Shown: positions 49,757 to 60,000 of the stretch, one piece after another
How positions within the stretch are numbered: position 1 is the stretch's first letter
Layout of the letters: each line of letters opens with the position of its first letter
From: DAHVFK01 sp963755395
GTDB lineage: Bacteria; Pseudomonadota; Gammaproteobacteria; Burkholderiales; SG8-39
Direction of reading: 5' to 3'
Length of the DNA: 64,000 nt
Assembly: GCA_963755395.1 (NCBI GenBank)
Contig: CAVWJJ010000001.1
Span: 124,001-188,000 of the forward strand
The notes under the pieces: model-generated
Told to the model about the DNA's origin: nothing
What the model saw: only the letters and a program-made list of their open reading frames with translations
Databases searched by the model: none
Translations under genes and position numbers: made by a program

Positions 49757-51262
49757 ATGAAATACATCCTCGCGCTCGACCAGGGCACCACCAGCTCGCG
49801 CGCGATCGTGTTCGACCACGACGGCGCGCCGCGCGCCGGCGCCCAGCGCGAGATCCGCCAGATCTACCCGCAGCCGGGCTGGGTCGAGCACGACCCGCAC
49901 GAAATTTATGCTTCGCAGCGCGACACCGGGCGCGAGGCGATCGCCAAGGCCGGCGTCGACCCGACCGAAATCCGCGCCATCGGCATCGCCAACCAGCGCG
50001 AGACCACACTGCTGTGGGACCGCCAGACCAGCGAGCCGCTGCACAACGCGATCGTGTGGCAGGACCGCCGCACCACCGCGCTGTGCGCCGAGCTGCGCAC
50101 CGCCGGCGTGGAGGAGACGATCAAGGCCAAGACCGGGCTGATCGTTGATCCGTACTTCAGCGGCACCAAGCTGGCGTGGCTGCTGGACAACGTTCCCGAC
50201 GCGCGTGCGCGCGCCGAGCGCGGCGAGCTGGCGTTCGGTACCGTCGACACCTGGCTGGTGTGGCGCCTGTCGCACAGCCGCACCCACGTCACCGACGAGA
50301 CCAACGCCTCGCGCACCCTGCTGTACGACATCCACAAGGGCGACTGGGACGAGGAGCTGCTCTCGATCCTGCGCGTGCCGCGCGCGATCCTGCCCGACGT
50401 GCAGCCGTCGGCGAGCGTGTTCGGCATGGCCGCGCCCGAGGAGTTCGGCGCCGCGATCCCGATCGCCGGCATCGCCGGCGATCAGCAGGCCGCGCTGTTC
50501 GGCCAGGGCTGCCACCGCGAGGGCATGGCCAAGGCGACCTTCGGCACCGGCAGCTTCATGCTGCTGCACACCGGCGAAACCGCGGTGCGCTCGGCGAGCG
50601 GCCTGCTCACGACGCCTGCGGCGCAGCCGAGCGCCGCGCAGGGAACGCCGCGCGGCTATGCGATCGAGGGCAGCGTGTTCGTCGCCGGCTCGGTGGTGCA
50701 GTGGCTGCGCGACGAGCTGCAGTTCTTCCGCACCGCGGCCGAGATCGAGGACCTCGCCGCGAGCGTGCCCGGCAACGGCGGCGTGTTCCTGGTGCCCGCG
50801 TTCACCGGCCTGGGCGCGCCGCACTGGGACCCGTTCGCGCGCGGCGCGATCTTCGGATTGACGCGCGGCTCCTCGCGCGCGCACATCGCGCGCGCCGCGC
50901 TCGAGTCGATCGCGTTCCAGGTCGCCGACCTGCTCGAGGCCATGCAGCGGGACGCGGGCGAGAAGCTGAGCGAGCTGCGCGTCGACGGCGGCGCGACCGC
51001 CAACAACCTGCTGATGCAGTTCCAGGCCGACATGCTGGGCGTGCCGGTGGTGCGCCCGCGCGTGCTCGAGACCACCGCGCTCGGCGCCGCCTACCTCGCC
51101 GGGCTGACGATCGGCATGTGGCGCTCGCCGCAGGAGATCGCGGCGCACTGGGCCGAGGACCGGCGCTTCGAGCCGCAGATGGACGCCGCGGCCGCCGCGG
51201 AGCTGCTCGGGCGCTGGCGCGCGGCGGTGCAGCGCTCGTTGCGCTGGGCCGAGCAGGACTGA
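49757..51262 (+). CDS. glpK: Glycerol kinase
   Basis: 501 residues. FGGY fold with LALDQGTTSSRAIVFDHDG, the substrate-side QRETTLLWDR and VWQDRRT, GIAGDQQAALFGQ, FGTGSFMLLHTG and the C-terminal LRVDGGATANNLLMQFQAD. ATP-dependent phosphorylation of glycerol, feeding lipid or central metabolism. Divergent from DUF2889; followed 16 bases later by an MgtC-type gene. Confidence 0.95.
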   Translation: MKYILALDQGTTSSRAIVFDHDGAPRAGAQREIRQIYPQPGWVEHDPHEIYASQRDTGREAIAKAGVDPTEIRAIGIANQRETTLLWDRQTSEPLHNAIVWQDRRTTALCAELRTAGVEETIKAKTGLIVDPYFSGTKLAWLLDNVPDARARAERGELAFGTVDTWLVWRLSHSRTHVTDETNASRTLLYDIHKGDWDEELLSILRVPRAILPDVQPSASVFGMAAPEEFGAAIPIAGIAGDQQAALFGQGCHREGMAKATFGTGSFMLLHTGETAVRSASGLLTTPAAQPSAAQGTPRGYAIEGSVFVAGSVVQWLRDELQFFRTAAEIEDLAASVPGNGGVFLVPAFTGLGAPHWDPFARGAIFGLTRGSSRAHIARAALESIAFQVADLLEAMQRDAGEKLSELRVDGGATANNLLMQFQADMLGVPVVRPRVLETTALGAAYLAGLTIGMWRSPQEIAAHWAEDRRFEPQMDAAAAAELLGRWRAAVQRSLRWAEQD

Positions 51263-51278
51263 GCGGACGGCGGCCCCA

Positions 51279-52547
51279 ATGAGCCTTCCCCAGTGGCTCA
51301 ACCCGGAGGTGTTCAAGCTCCTGCTGGTGCTGTTCCTGTCGTTCCTGATCGGACTGCAGCGCGAGGAACGCAAGGTGGCCGAGGAGGGGCGCTACGCCTT
51401 CGGCGGCGTGCGAACCTTCCCGCTGATCGGCTTCATCGGCTACCTGATCGCATTCCTTTCCGGCAAGGATCTGCTGCCGCTCGCGCTCGGCTTCGCCACT
51501 GTGGCCGGCTTCCTGATGCTGTCGTACTGGCACAAGCTCACCACCTCGAGCAACGCCGGCATCACCTCGGAGATGACCGGCCTCGCCACCTACCTGGTCG
51601 GCGCGCTGGTCTACCGCGAGCAGTTCTGGATCGCGACCGCGGTGAGCGTGGCGAGCCTGCTGCTGCTCGAGCTCAAGGTCGGGCTGGAGGGCCTCGCCCG
51701 GCGCATCGCCTCGGACGACATCCTCACCTTCGCCAAGTTCCTGCTGCTCACCGCGGTGATCCTGCCGGTGCTGCCCGACGCCGGATTCACGCCGTACGAC
51801 ATCAACCCGCACAAGACCTGGCTGGTGGTCGCGGCGGTCAGCGCGGTGTCCTACGGCAGCTACGCGCTGCAGCGGCTGATGAAGGGGCGCGGCGGGCTGA
51901 TGCTGGCGGCGGTGCTGGGTGGCATGTACTCCTCGACCACCACCACGGTCGCGCTCGCGCGCCGCTCGCAACGTGCGGGCGAAGAGGACCCGCACCTGTT
52001 CGCCGGCAGCATCGTGATCGCCTCAGGCGTGATGTACCTGCGCCTGATCGTGCTGCTCGCGATCTTCAACCGCGCGCTGATGTGGGCGCTCGCGCCCAGC
52101 TTCGCCGCGCTCGCGGCGATCGCGATCGGCGCCGGCTGGGCCTGGTGCAGCCGCGCCGGCGGCCAACCCGCGCAGATCGAGCAGCGCCAGCAGCCCAGGA
52201 ACCCGCTCGAGCTCGGCACCGCCCTCGCGTTCGCCGCCGTGTTCGTGGCCATGCTGGCCGCGACCCATTTCGCGCTCGATCACTTCGGGCGCGGCGGCGT
52301 GTACCTGCTCGCCACGGCGATGGGAGTGAGCGACGTCGACCCGTTCGTCATGGGCATGACCCAGGCCGTCCCCGGCGCGACCCCGCTCGCGCTCGCCGCG
52401 GCCGCGATCCTGATCGCGGCTGCGGCAAACAACGTCGCCAAGGGGGTCTACGCCTACGTGCTCGGCTCGCGCCCGGCCGGGCGCGCGAGCCTCGCGCTGC
52501 TGCTCGCGCTCGCCGCGCTCGGCATCGCGCCGCTGGCCTGGCTGTGA
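51279..52547 (+). CDS. MgtC/SapB plus DUF4010 membrane protein
   Basis: 422 residues, about 10-12 membrane segments. N-terminal MgtC-like part (LFLSFLIGLQREERKVAEEG, GGVRTFPLIGFIGYL) followed by DUF4010 (SSTTTTVALARRSQ, AAANNVAKGVYAYV). Function unknown; MgtC family members affect Mg2+ and ATP homeostasis. Its stop overlaps the next start (GTGA). Confidence 0.88.
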   Translation: MSLPQWLNPEVFKLLLVLFLSFLIGLQREERKVAEEGRYAFGGVRTFPLIGFIGYLIAFLSGKDLLPLALGFATVAGFLMLSYWHKLTTSSNAGITSEMTGLATYLVGALVYREQFWIATAVSVASLLLLELKVGLEGLARRIASDDILTFAKFLLLTAVILPVLPDAGFTPYDINPHKTWLVVAAVSAVSYGSYALQRLMKGRGGLMLAAVLGGMYSSTTTTVALARRSQRAGEEDPHLFAGSIVIASGVMYLRLIVLLAIFNRALMWALAPSFAALAAIAIGAGWAWCSRAGGQPAQIEQRQQPRNPLELGTALAFAAVFVAMLAATHFALDHFGRGGVYLLATAMGVSDVDPFVMGMTQAVPGATPLALAAAAILIAAAANNVAKGVYAYVLGSRPAGRASLALLLALAALGIAPLAWL

Positions 52548-53980
52548 GCCCGGACGGCCTCGTCCTCGCGATCGACCAGGGCACGCATGCGAGCCGGGCG
52601 CTGGTGCTGGACGCGCGCGGGCAGATCGTCGCCGGCGGCGAGAAGGAAATCGCGCTCGTGCGCCCGCAGCCGGACTGGGCCGAGCAGGACGGCGAGGAGA
52701 TCGTGGCATCGATGTTCGCCGCGGTCGAACAGGCGCTGCGCGCGCTCGGCGCGCACCGCACCGCGCTCGAGGTCGCCGGCCTGTCGAGCCAGCGCGCGAG
52801 CTGCGTGTGCTGGGACCGGCGCAACGGCCGGCCGCTGTCGCCGGTGTTCAGCTGGCAGGACCGGCGCGCGCAGGCCTGGATCGCCGCGCTCGAGCCCGCG
52901 CACGGCGACGCGGTGCACCGCAAGACCGGTCTTTTCCTTTCGCCGCATTACGGCGCGAGCAAGCTGCGCTGGGCGCTCGATCACCTGCCCGCGGTCGGCG
53001 CCGCGGCGAAGGCGGGCTTTCTCGCCTGGGGGCCGCTGGCGAGCTTCCTCGTGTTCCGCCTGCTGAAGGAGCGGCCATTCGCCGCCGATCCGCAATGCGC
53101 CGCGCGCACCCAGCTGTGGAACCTCGCCGCGCGCGACTGGGATCCCGGGCTGCTCGAGCTGTTCGGCCTGCCGCAGGGCTTCCTGCCGCAAAGCGTGGCG
53201 ACCTGCCGCGCCTGGGGGACGCTCGACCTCGCGGGCCCCGCGCTGCCGCTCGCGGCGGTCAACGGCGACCAGTCGGCGGCGGTGTTCGCGTTCGGCTGGC
53301 CCGAGCCCGACTCGGCCTACGTCAACATCGGCACCAGCGCCTTCGTGCAGCGCGCGCTCGAGCGCGCGCCCGGGCACGTGCCGCGCCAGCTCACCGGCAT
53401 CATCCTGGACGACGGCCGCGACACGGTCTGGATGGTCGAAGGCAACGTCAACGGCGCCGGCACCGCGCTCGAGTGGCTGCGCGCGGAGCTGGGCATCGAG
53501 GACGCGCTCGCGCGCCTGCCGGCCTGGCTCGACGAGCAGTTCGAGCCGCCGCTGTTCCTGAATGGCATCGCGGGCCTGGGCGGGCCGTTCTGGCAGGCGG
53601 AGTTCGCCTCGCGCTTCGTCGGCGCAGGCGAGCCCTGGCAGAAGGCGGTCGCGGTGGTGGAGAGCATCGCCTTCCTGCTGCAGGCGAACATCGATCACAT
53701 GGCGGCCTGGGTGCCGCTGGCGCGGCGGGTGCGCGTCAGTGGCGGGGTGTCGCGCCTGGACGGGCTGTGCCGGCGGCTCGCCTCGGTCAGCGGCCTGCCG
53801 GTGCTGAGGCGCGACGACCCGGAAGCGAGCGCGCGCGGCATCGCCTTTCTCGCCGCCGGCCGCCCGCAGGGCTGGAACGGCGCCGGACGCGAAGACCGGT
53901 TCGAGCCGCAGGCGCGCCCGGCGCTCGCCGCGCGCTACCGTCGCTGGCGCGAGCTGATGAAGCAGGCGACCGGAATCTGA
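52544..53980 (+). CDS. FGGY-family carbohydrate kinase, GlpK paralogue
   Basis: 478 residues starting at a GTG. It has LVLAIDQGTHASRALVLDA, SSQRASCVCWDRRNGRP, NGDQSAAVFAFGWP, NIGTSAFVQRAL and a C-terminal VRVSGGVSRLDGLCRRLA. Substrate-contact segments differ from GlpK, so another polyol or sugar is likely. It is the second FGGY kinase in this three-gene run; the pair flanks the MgtC-like protein. Confidence 0.87.
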   Translation: MSPDGLVLAIDQGTHASRALVLDARGQIVAGGEKEIALVRPQPDWAEQDGEEIVASMFAAVEQALRALGAHRTALEVAGLSSQRASCVCWDRRNGRPLSPVFSWQDRRAQAWIAALEPAHGDAVHRKTGLFLSPHYGASKLRWALDHLPAVGAAAKAGFLAWGPLASFLVFRLLKERPFAADPQCAARTQLWNLAARDWDPGLLELFGLPQGFLPQSVATCRAWGTLDLAGPALPLAAVNGDQSAAVFAFGWPEPDSAYVNIGTSAFVQRALERAPGHVPRQLTGIILDDGRDTVWMVEGNVNGAGTALEWLRAELGIEDALARLPAWLDEQFEPPLFLNGIAGLGGPFWQAEFASRFVGAGEPWQKAVAVVESIAFLLQANIDHMAAWVPLARRVRVSGGVSRLDGLCRRLASVSGLPVLRRDDPEASARGIAFLAAGRPQGWNGAGREDRFEPQARPALAARYRRWRELMKQATGI

Positions 53981-53993
53981 CCATCCGGCGCCG

Positions 53994-54725
53994 CTAGGAT
54001 TTCGAGTAGGACGCGCCCTCCTTCCAGACCCGGCGCCCGAACGCGGGGTAGTTCGCCGCCACCTCGCGCGCCACCGGCCCGCGCAGCAGCGCGAGCTGCG
54101 CCTGGGTCGGCGCGGGGGTCTGCGCCGGCGCGCCGTCGCAGTCGAACTCGAACCCGGTCGCCTCGCGAATCTCCTCCAGGCTCGAGCCGGGGTGCACGCT
54201 CTCGAGCCGGAAGCGCCCGCGCGCGGGCTGCCAGGCGAACAGCGCCTTGCCGGTGAGCAGCGCCTGCGGGCCGCCGCGGCGCCACACCCCGGGCGGGCTC
54301 GACCCGGGCGCGCTGACGAACTCGACCTTCGGCACCAGCACGCGGCGCGAGTGTTCCTCGCGGAACAGGATCGTGCGGCGCGCCGCGAAGTACATGAACG
54401 CCGAGCCGAACGAGCCGGGAAAGCGATGCCCTTCGGCGCGCACCAGGTTGACGTTCGCCTCGCCGTCGATCTGCGCCCCGCCGAGGAAGAAGACGTCGAT
54501 CCTGCCCTGCCCCGCCAGATCGAACAGCTCGCGCGAGCCCTCGCTGAACGGATTGCCGCTGCGCTTGCTCAGCAGGGAGACGCGCAGCGCGGGATTGCCC
54601 GCTCTCAGCAGGAACGCGGCCGTGGCCGGAATCGGCGAGGCGGCGCCGACGGCGACGTGCGCCGCGTCGCCGATCAGGCGCGCGATCACGCAGGCGAGCA
54701 GCTCTTCTCTGGCGTAAGGACCCAT
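53994..54725 (-). CDS. Type I CoA-transferase, beta subunit (IpdB/GctB-like)
   Basis: 243 residues beginning MGPYAREELLACVIARLIGD. CoA-transferase family I fold with GNPFSEGSRELFDLAGQG, VDVFFLGGAQIDGEANVN type GG motif and GSAFMYFAARRTILFREEHS. The usual catalytic Glu context of classical family I is not obvious, as in IpdAB-like hydrolases. It overlaps the alpha gene by 40 bases. Confidence 0.78.
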   Translation of the reverse strand: MGPYAREELLACVIARLIGDAAHVAVGAASPIPATAAFLLRAGNPALRVSLLSKRSGNPFSEGSRELFDLAGQGRIDVFFLGGAQIDGEANVNLVRAEGHRFPGSFGSAFMYFAARRTILFREEHSRRVLVPKVEFVSAPGSSPPGVWRRGGPQALLTGKALFAWQPARGRFRLESVHPGSSLEEIREATGFEFDCDGAPAQTPAPTQAQLALLRGPVAREVAANYPAFGRRVWKEGASYSKS

Positions 54726-55536
54726 TGCTCGAGATAGCGCCGGAAGCCCTCGCGGGTCCTGGCCGCCTTCGCGTATGTCAGCAGGTGCGCGTCGTCGATC
54801 GGATACTCGTCCGTCACCCCGAGCGGCCAGGCGCCGCGCGGCGCCGGCGCCAGCGCGCTGACGTAGACCGAGCCAAGCACCCCGGGGGCGAGGATCTCGT
54901 CCTGCAGCATGTCGCCGTCGCGGATCTGCTCGACGCTGACGTAGCAGGCCTTGGCCGCGTGCGCGATCGTCGCCAGCTCGCGCCGCCGCCCGAGCCACAC
55001 GTTGCCCGCGCGGTCGGCCCAGCGCGCGTGGAACAGCGCCACGTCGGGCGAGATCGCCGGAGCGAGGATGATCGGGTCGTCCTGCGCAAGAGGATTCTGA
55101 ATGATCTTCCAGTCGGGACGCGCCGCGACCAGGTCCGAGCCGAGCACGCCGCGCAGCGGCATGAAGGGCACGCCTTTTTCGGCTGCCTGCAGTCCGCTGT
55201 GGATCATCGGGCAGGTGGCTTCGCGCAGCACCAGCTCGCCTTTCTCGGCCGCCTCGGTGAAGCGCGGCGCGAGCCCGGCTTCGCCGAGCGACACCGCGCT
55301 GGTCTCGACCTCGGCGACGCAGCCGGCGCCGATCAGGAGGTCGGCGCACATGCCCAGCACCGGCACGCCGAGCAGGCGCAGGCGCCTGGCGCCGCGCCGC
55401 ACCAGCGCGCGCACCACCGCCATCGCCGGCAGCGAGTAGTCCGGCGGCAGCGCGATCTGCGCGCCGTCGGGGATCTGCGCCGCGAGCGCCTCGGCGTCGG
55501 CGAGAAAGCGCGTCGCGTTCGCCGGCAGCGCGTCCA
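54686..55536 (-). CDS. Type I CoA-transferase, alpha subunit (IpdA/GctA-like)
   Basis: 283 residues. MDALPANATRFLADAEALAA start, GALRRLRLLGVPV-like Rossmann-type strand, GAGCVAEVETSAVSLGEAG, PLRGVLGSDLV, and ALFHARWADRAGNVWLGR typical of alpha subunits. Together with the beta subunit it would transfer or hydrolyse an acyl-CoA; the acid is unknown. It lies three bases after the tldD stop. Confidence 0.8.
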
Positions 55537-55539
55537 TGC

Positions 55540-56998
55540 TCAGGAGGTGCCGCCCACCGTGAGGCCGTCGATGCGCAGCGTCGGCTGGCCGACCCCGACC
55601 GGCACGCTCTGGCCTTCCTTGCCGCAGGTGCCGACGCCGGTGTCGAGCTGCAGGTCGTTGCCGATCATGCTGACGCGCGTCAGCGCGTCGGGCCCGTTGC
55701 CGATCAGGGTCGCGCCCTTGACCGGGTGCGTGACCTTGCCGTCCTCGATCATGTAGGCCTCGGCGGCGGAGAACACGAACTTGCCGTTGGTGATGTCGAC
55801 CTGCCCGCCGCCGAAGTTGACCGCGTACAGGCCGCGCTCGACCGAGGCGATGATCTCGCGCGGGTCGTGTCGGCCCGGCGAGCATGTAGGTGTTGGTCAT
55901 GCGCGGCAGCGGCAGGTGGGCGTAGGACTCGCGCCGCCCGTTGCCGGTGAGCGGCATCTTCATCAGGCGCGCGTTGAGGCGTGTCCTGCATGTAGCCGCG
56001 CAGGATGCCGTCCTCGATCAGCACCGTGCGCGTGGTGGGATTGCCCTCGTCGTCGACATTGAGCGAGCCGCGCCGGTCGGGCAGGGTGCCGTCGTCGACC
56101 ACCGTGACGCCCTTGCGCCGACGCGCTCGCCGATGCGGCCGGAGAACGCCGAGCTGCCCTTGCGGTTGAAATCGCCCTCGAGGCCGTGGCCGATCGCCTC
56201 GTGCAGCAGGATTCCGGGCCAGCCCGGCCCCAGCACCACGGTCATCGTGCCCGCCGGCGCCGGGCGCGCGTCCAGGTTGACCAGCGCCTGCGATGCACGG
56301 CCTTGTCGGCGTAGTCGCTGCAGCACCGCGTCGCTGAAGTAGCGCGTAGCCGAAGCGCCCGCCGCCGCCCGCGTGGCCGCTGCTCGCGCCTGCCGTTGTG
56401 CTCGGCGATCACCTGCACCGACAGCCGCACCAGCGGCCGCACGTCGGCCGCGAGCACGCCGTCCGAGCGCGCGATCAGCACCACCTCGTATTCGCCGCGC
56501 CAGTTGCGCCATCACCTGCGTCACGCGCGGATCGAGCGCGCGGCACATGCGCTCGAGCCTCCCGAGCAGCGCCACCTTGGCCTCGGAGGCAAGGGTAGCG
56601 AGCGGATCGACCGGCTCGTAGCGCCGCACCGGCTGGCCGCGGCGGGCGACTTTGGTGCGCCGGTTCTGGCCCGCCGCCGCAATCGCCCGGGTCGCGCGCG
56701 CCGCGTCCTGCAGGGCGTCGAAGCTGATCTCGTCGGAGTAGGCGAACGCGGTCTTCTCGCCCGCGATCGCGCGCACCCCGACGCCCTGCTCGATATTGAA
56801 GCTGCCCGACTTGACGATTCCCTCCTCCAGGCTCCAGCTCTCGGAGCGCGCATACTGGAAGTAGAGGTCGGCATAGTCGATGCGGTGCGCGCCGAGCGCG
56901 CCGAACACGCGCTCGAGCTTGCCCGGCTCGAGCGCGTAGGGCTCGAGCAGGCGGCGCTCGGCGGTTCCGAGCAGCAGGTCCTGCGGGGCGGTCTGCAT
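55540..56998 (-). CDS. tldD: TldD metalloprotease (frame broken)
   Basis: About 484 residues. Zinc motif HEAIGHGLEGDF (HExxxH) and the TldD C-terminus GIGTCGKEGQSVPVGVGQPT-type (here TGVGTCGKEGQSVPVGVG). N-terminal YALEPGKLERVFGALG and SGSFNIEQGVGVRAIAGEKT are family-typical. With TldE it processes peptides such as microcin B17. About four extra bases (near 56512, 56355, 56120, 55990 and 55872 as frame changes) break it. AGGAGAC precedes the ATG at 56998. Confidence 0.9.
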
Positions 56999-57033
56999 GG
57001 GTGGCGATGTCTCCTGGCGAAGGATCATAACAG

Positions 57034-60000
57034 TCAGTAGCCGCCGAGCAGCGGATCCACCGGCGCGGCGGGCCTTAGCTTTTCGACATTCGGATCGGTC
57101 CAGGTTCCCGTGATCTTGTAGTCGTAGGAGAAGATCTGTCCGAGCGGGTTCTTCAGTATGCGCTGGGCGATCGCCGAAGCGACGCCGGCCAGCGGATTGA
57201 CCAGCCCGATGACCGTCGACGCGCTGTCGCCCAGGCCGGGCACCACCCGCACCGTCAGATCCTGGGTCTCGCGCGCGAGGTCGGTCTCGCCGCTCATCGA
57301 CACGTCCGCCGCCGCGCCGTGCATCTTGAAGTCCCCGGTCGTCATCACGCCCTGCCGGATCTGCAGCGTGCTGCTGATGGCGTCGAACTGGAAGCCCTTG
57401 GAAAACACGTCGCGGAAGTCGAGCGTGATGCGCCGCGGCAGCATCTGCAGGCTCATCAGCGAGATCAGCTTGCCGATTCCCGGCTCGATCTCGAGAAACT
57501 GACCGTCCTTGGCGCTCAGCGTCAGGTCGCCGGACAGAGACGGATAGTCGATCGTCATTGGATCTCCGCTCCAGCCCAGCGTGCCGCCGAGCGTCGCCTT
57601 ACCGCCTTTGACCAGAGCTTTGTAGCCGATACGGTCGAGAAATCTGCCGGCGTCGTTGACCTTCAGCTCGAAATTGAGCCCGGTCGACGACGCCGCGCCG
57701 CCGCGCCAGATGCCGCTGGCGCTCATCGACGCGTCGGGATTCACCATCGCCAGCCGCTCGATGCGCCAATCCTCGCCCGCGTGCTGCGCGGCGACCTCGA
57801 CCCGGCCGAGCTGCTTGCCGCGGAAAGTGAAGCGGTCGGCGATCAGATCGAGCGCGGGCAGGTCGCTGACCTGCGGCCCGCCCTTGACCGGCTCCGCCTC
57901 GTGCCCCGGCGCGTCGCCCGGGATCGCGAAGCGCGCCAGGCGCGCGATCAGCTTGCCTTTGTCGGCATAGCGGTAGGACAGATCGCCGGCGAGCTGATCG
58001 GCCACGACGTTCGCCGACCACCCTTCCGCGTCGGCGCCGGCCTTGAGCGAGACCCCGGTCACGCGCTTGCCGAAGGCATCGAGCGCGTCGACCTTGAGCT
58101 CGGCGCTGACCGGCCCGGCCGCCGAGCCGTCTTTCCCCGCCAGCCCCAGCCAGCGGTCGAGGTCGAGGCTGGGCGTCGAGCCGTACAGCAGCACGCCCGT
58201 ACGCTCGGGCAGGCGCAGCGCCACGCCGGGCTCGGGCGCGAGCGCGATCGAGGCGCGCTGGACGGTCATCTGCGGGCCGGAGCGCTGGCGCAGGATTTCG
58301 GCCGCGAGCCTGCGCCCCAGCGTGAGCGAGATGCGGTCGCGCGTGTCGGCCGTGCCCGGCAGCAGCTCGATGCGCAACGGCAGCGCCGTGCCGGCGGTCT
58401 TGTCGAGCGGCGGCGGCAGGGTGCTCGCCAAATCGCGCAGCGACGACTCGAGGCTCAGCTGCGCGTGGCCGTCGCGCACCGCTACGGTCGCGGTGTAGTC
58501 CGCGGCGCCGGACAGGAAATTGCCCCAGCGCGAAGCGGCGAGCGAGCGCACTCCGCCCAGCTCGACGCGGCCGCGCGCAACGACCCGCACCCCGCTGCCG
58601 GGCGCGGTGCCGCCGTTGATCCGCAGCGGGCCGCCGAGAAACCGGCCCTGCACGTCGTGCACCGTCAGGCCCGACTCGGTGAAGCTCACCATGCCGCCGG
58701 CCTGCTCGATCGGCGGCAGCTGCGGCATCAGGGTCAGGCCGTTGTCGACGAAGCGGAACTCGCCCGCCAGCTTGGTCGCCTCGGGGTCGCCCAGGGGCAG
58801 CTCGAGCTTGAGCGTCAGCGTGCCGCGCCCGGTGGCGCGCATCGCGTCGGTCAGGCCGTTCACCTTGTCGCGCACCGGGCTGCCGGCGATGAAAGCCAGG
58901 AACGCGCCGCTCGGTCCGTCCGCCGTGCCGGAGATCGAAAGCAGCTTGCGCGGCGCGGTCAGGCTCGAGATGCCGACCTGCACGTCCGAAAGCCTGGCGC
59001 CGTACACGCTGCCGCTGTGACCGACGATGGTCATCTTGTCGCGGTCGAACAGCAGCTCGCCGTCGATGTCCTCGATGCGCGGCCATTTCGGCCCGACCTG
59101 CAGCGTACCCTTGCTGACGTGCGCGCTGACCTGGAACTGCCCCTGCGACGGGTCGACGAAGGGAAAGTCGCGCAGGTCGCCCTTGAGCCGCAGGGCCACG
59201 TCGCTCGCCTGCCCCGCGACGATCGCCCCGGCGAGCCAGCTGCGCGGTGCCTCGCCCATGATGCTGCCGAGCGGCAGGTAGCGCACGACCTGGCTGCCGT
59301 CCGCGCGCGACAGCCGGGCCGACAGGTCGATCGTGCCGGGACCCGTGTCGTCGCGCCAGGTGTAGGTTCCGGATGCGCTTCCGGCGAGGTGGGGATTGGA
59401 AAAATCGAGCGCGGACAAGCGCACGTCGATCGCGCCGGTCTGCGAGCGCTGCCAGTCTATCTGGCCGCTCAGCTCGTCGAACTGGATGCGCGGCTCGGGA
59501 AACACCTTCGGCAGGCTGAGCCCGGTATTGCGCGAGGCGAGATAGATCCGGCCTTGCTCGCCAGTTGCGTCCAGGCTGCCCGAAAGGCCGGCAAACCCCG
59601 GCAGCTTGTTCCAGGCGTTCACCGCCACGCCGACGAAGCGCGACTTGACGCGGAATTGATCCGCCTCGGGCAGCGGGCCGCTCCAGCTGAACGCCAGGTC
59701 GAGCAGGTTGCCGCGCGGCGCGAGCCGCTCGAGCAGCTCGCGCAGTTTTGCCGGAAAGGGCAGATAGGCCGCGAGCTGCGCCAGCGGCTCGAGCTCGATC
59801 AGGTTGGCGCTCGCCGAGCCGTGCTCGGCGACTTGCCCCGCGCGCGGCGCCCAGGCGACGCTGAAGCTGGTGGGGTGCAGCGCCGGGCCCGCGGCGCCGA
59901 TCAGGGCGAGGTTGCTGGCCGAGACTTGGTAGCCCTGCCCGTTGATGCGGGATTGCAGCCGGCCGCGCAGGCTCTGCAATTCGAGCAGCGGCAGATCGGC

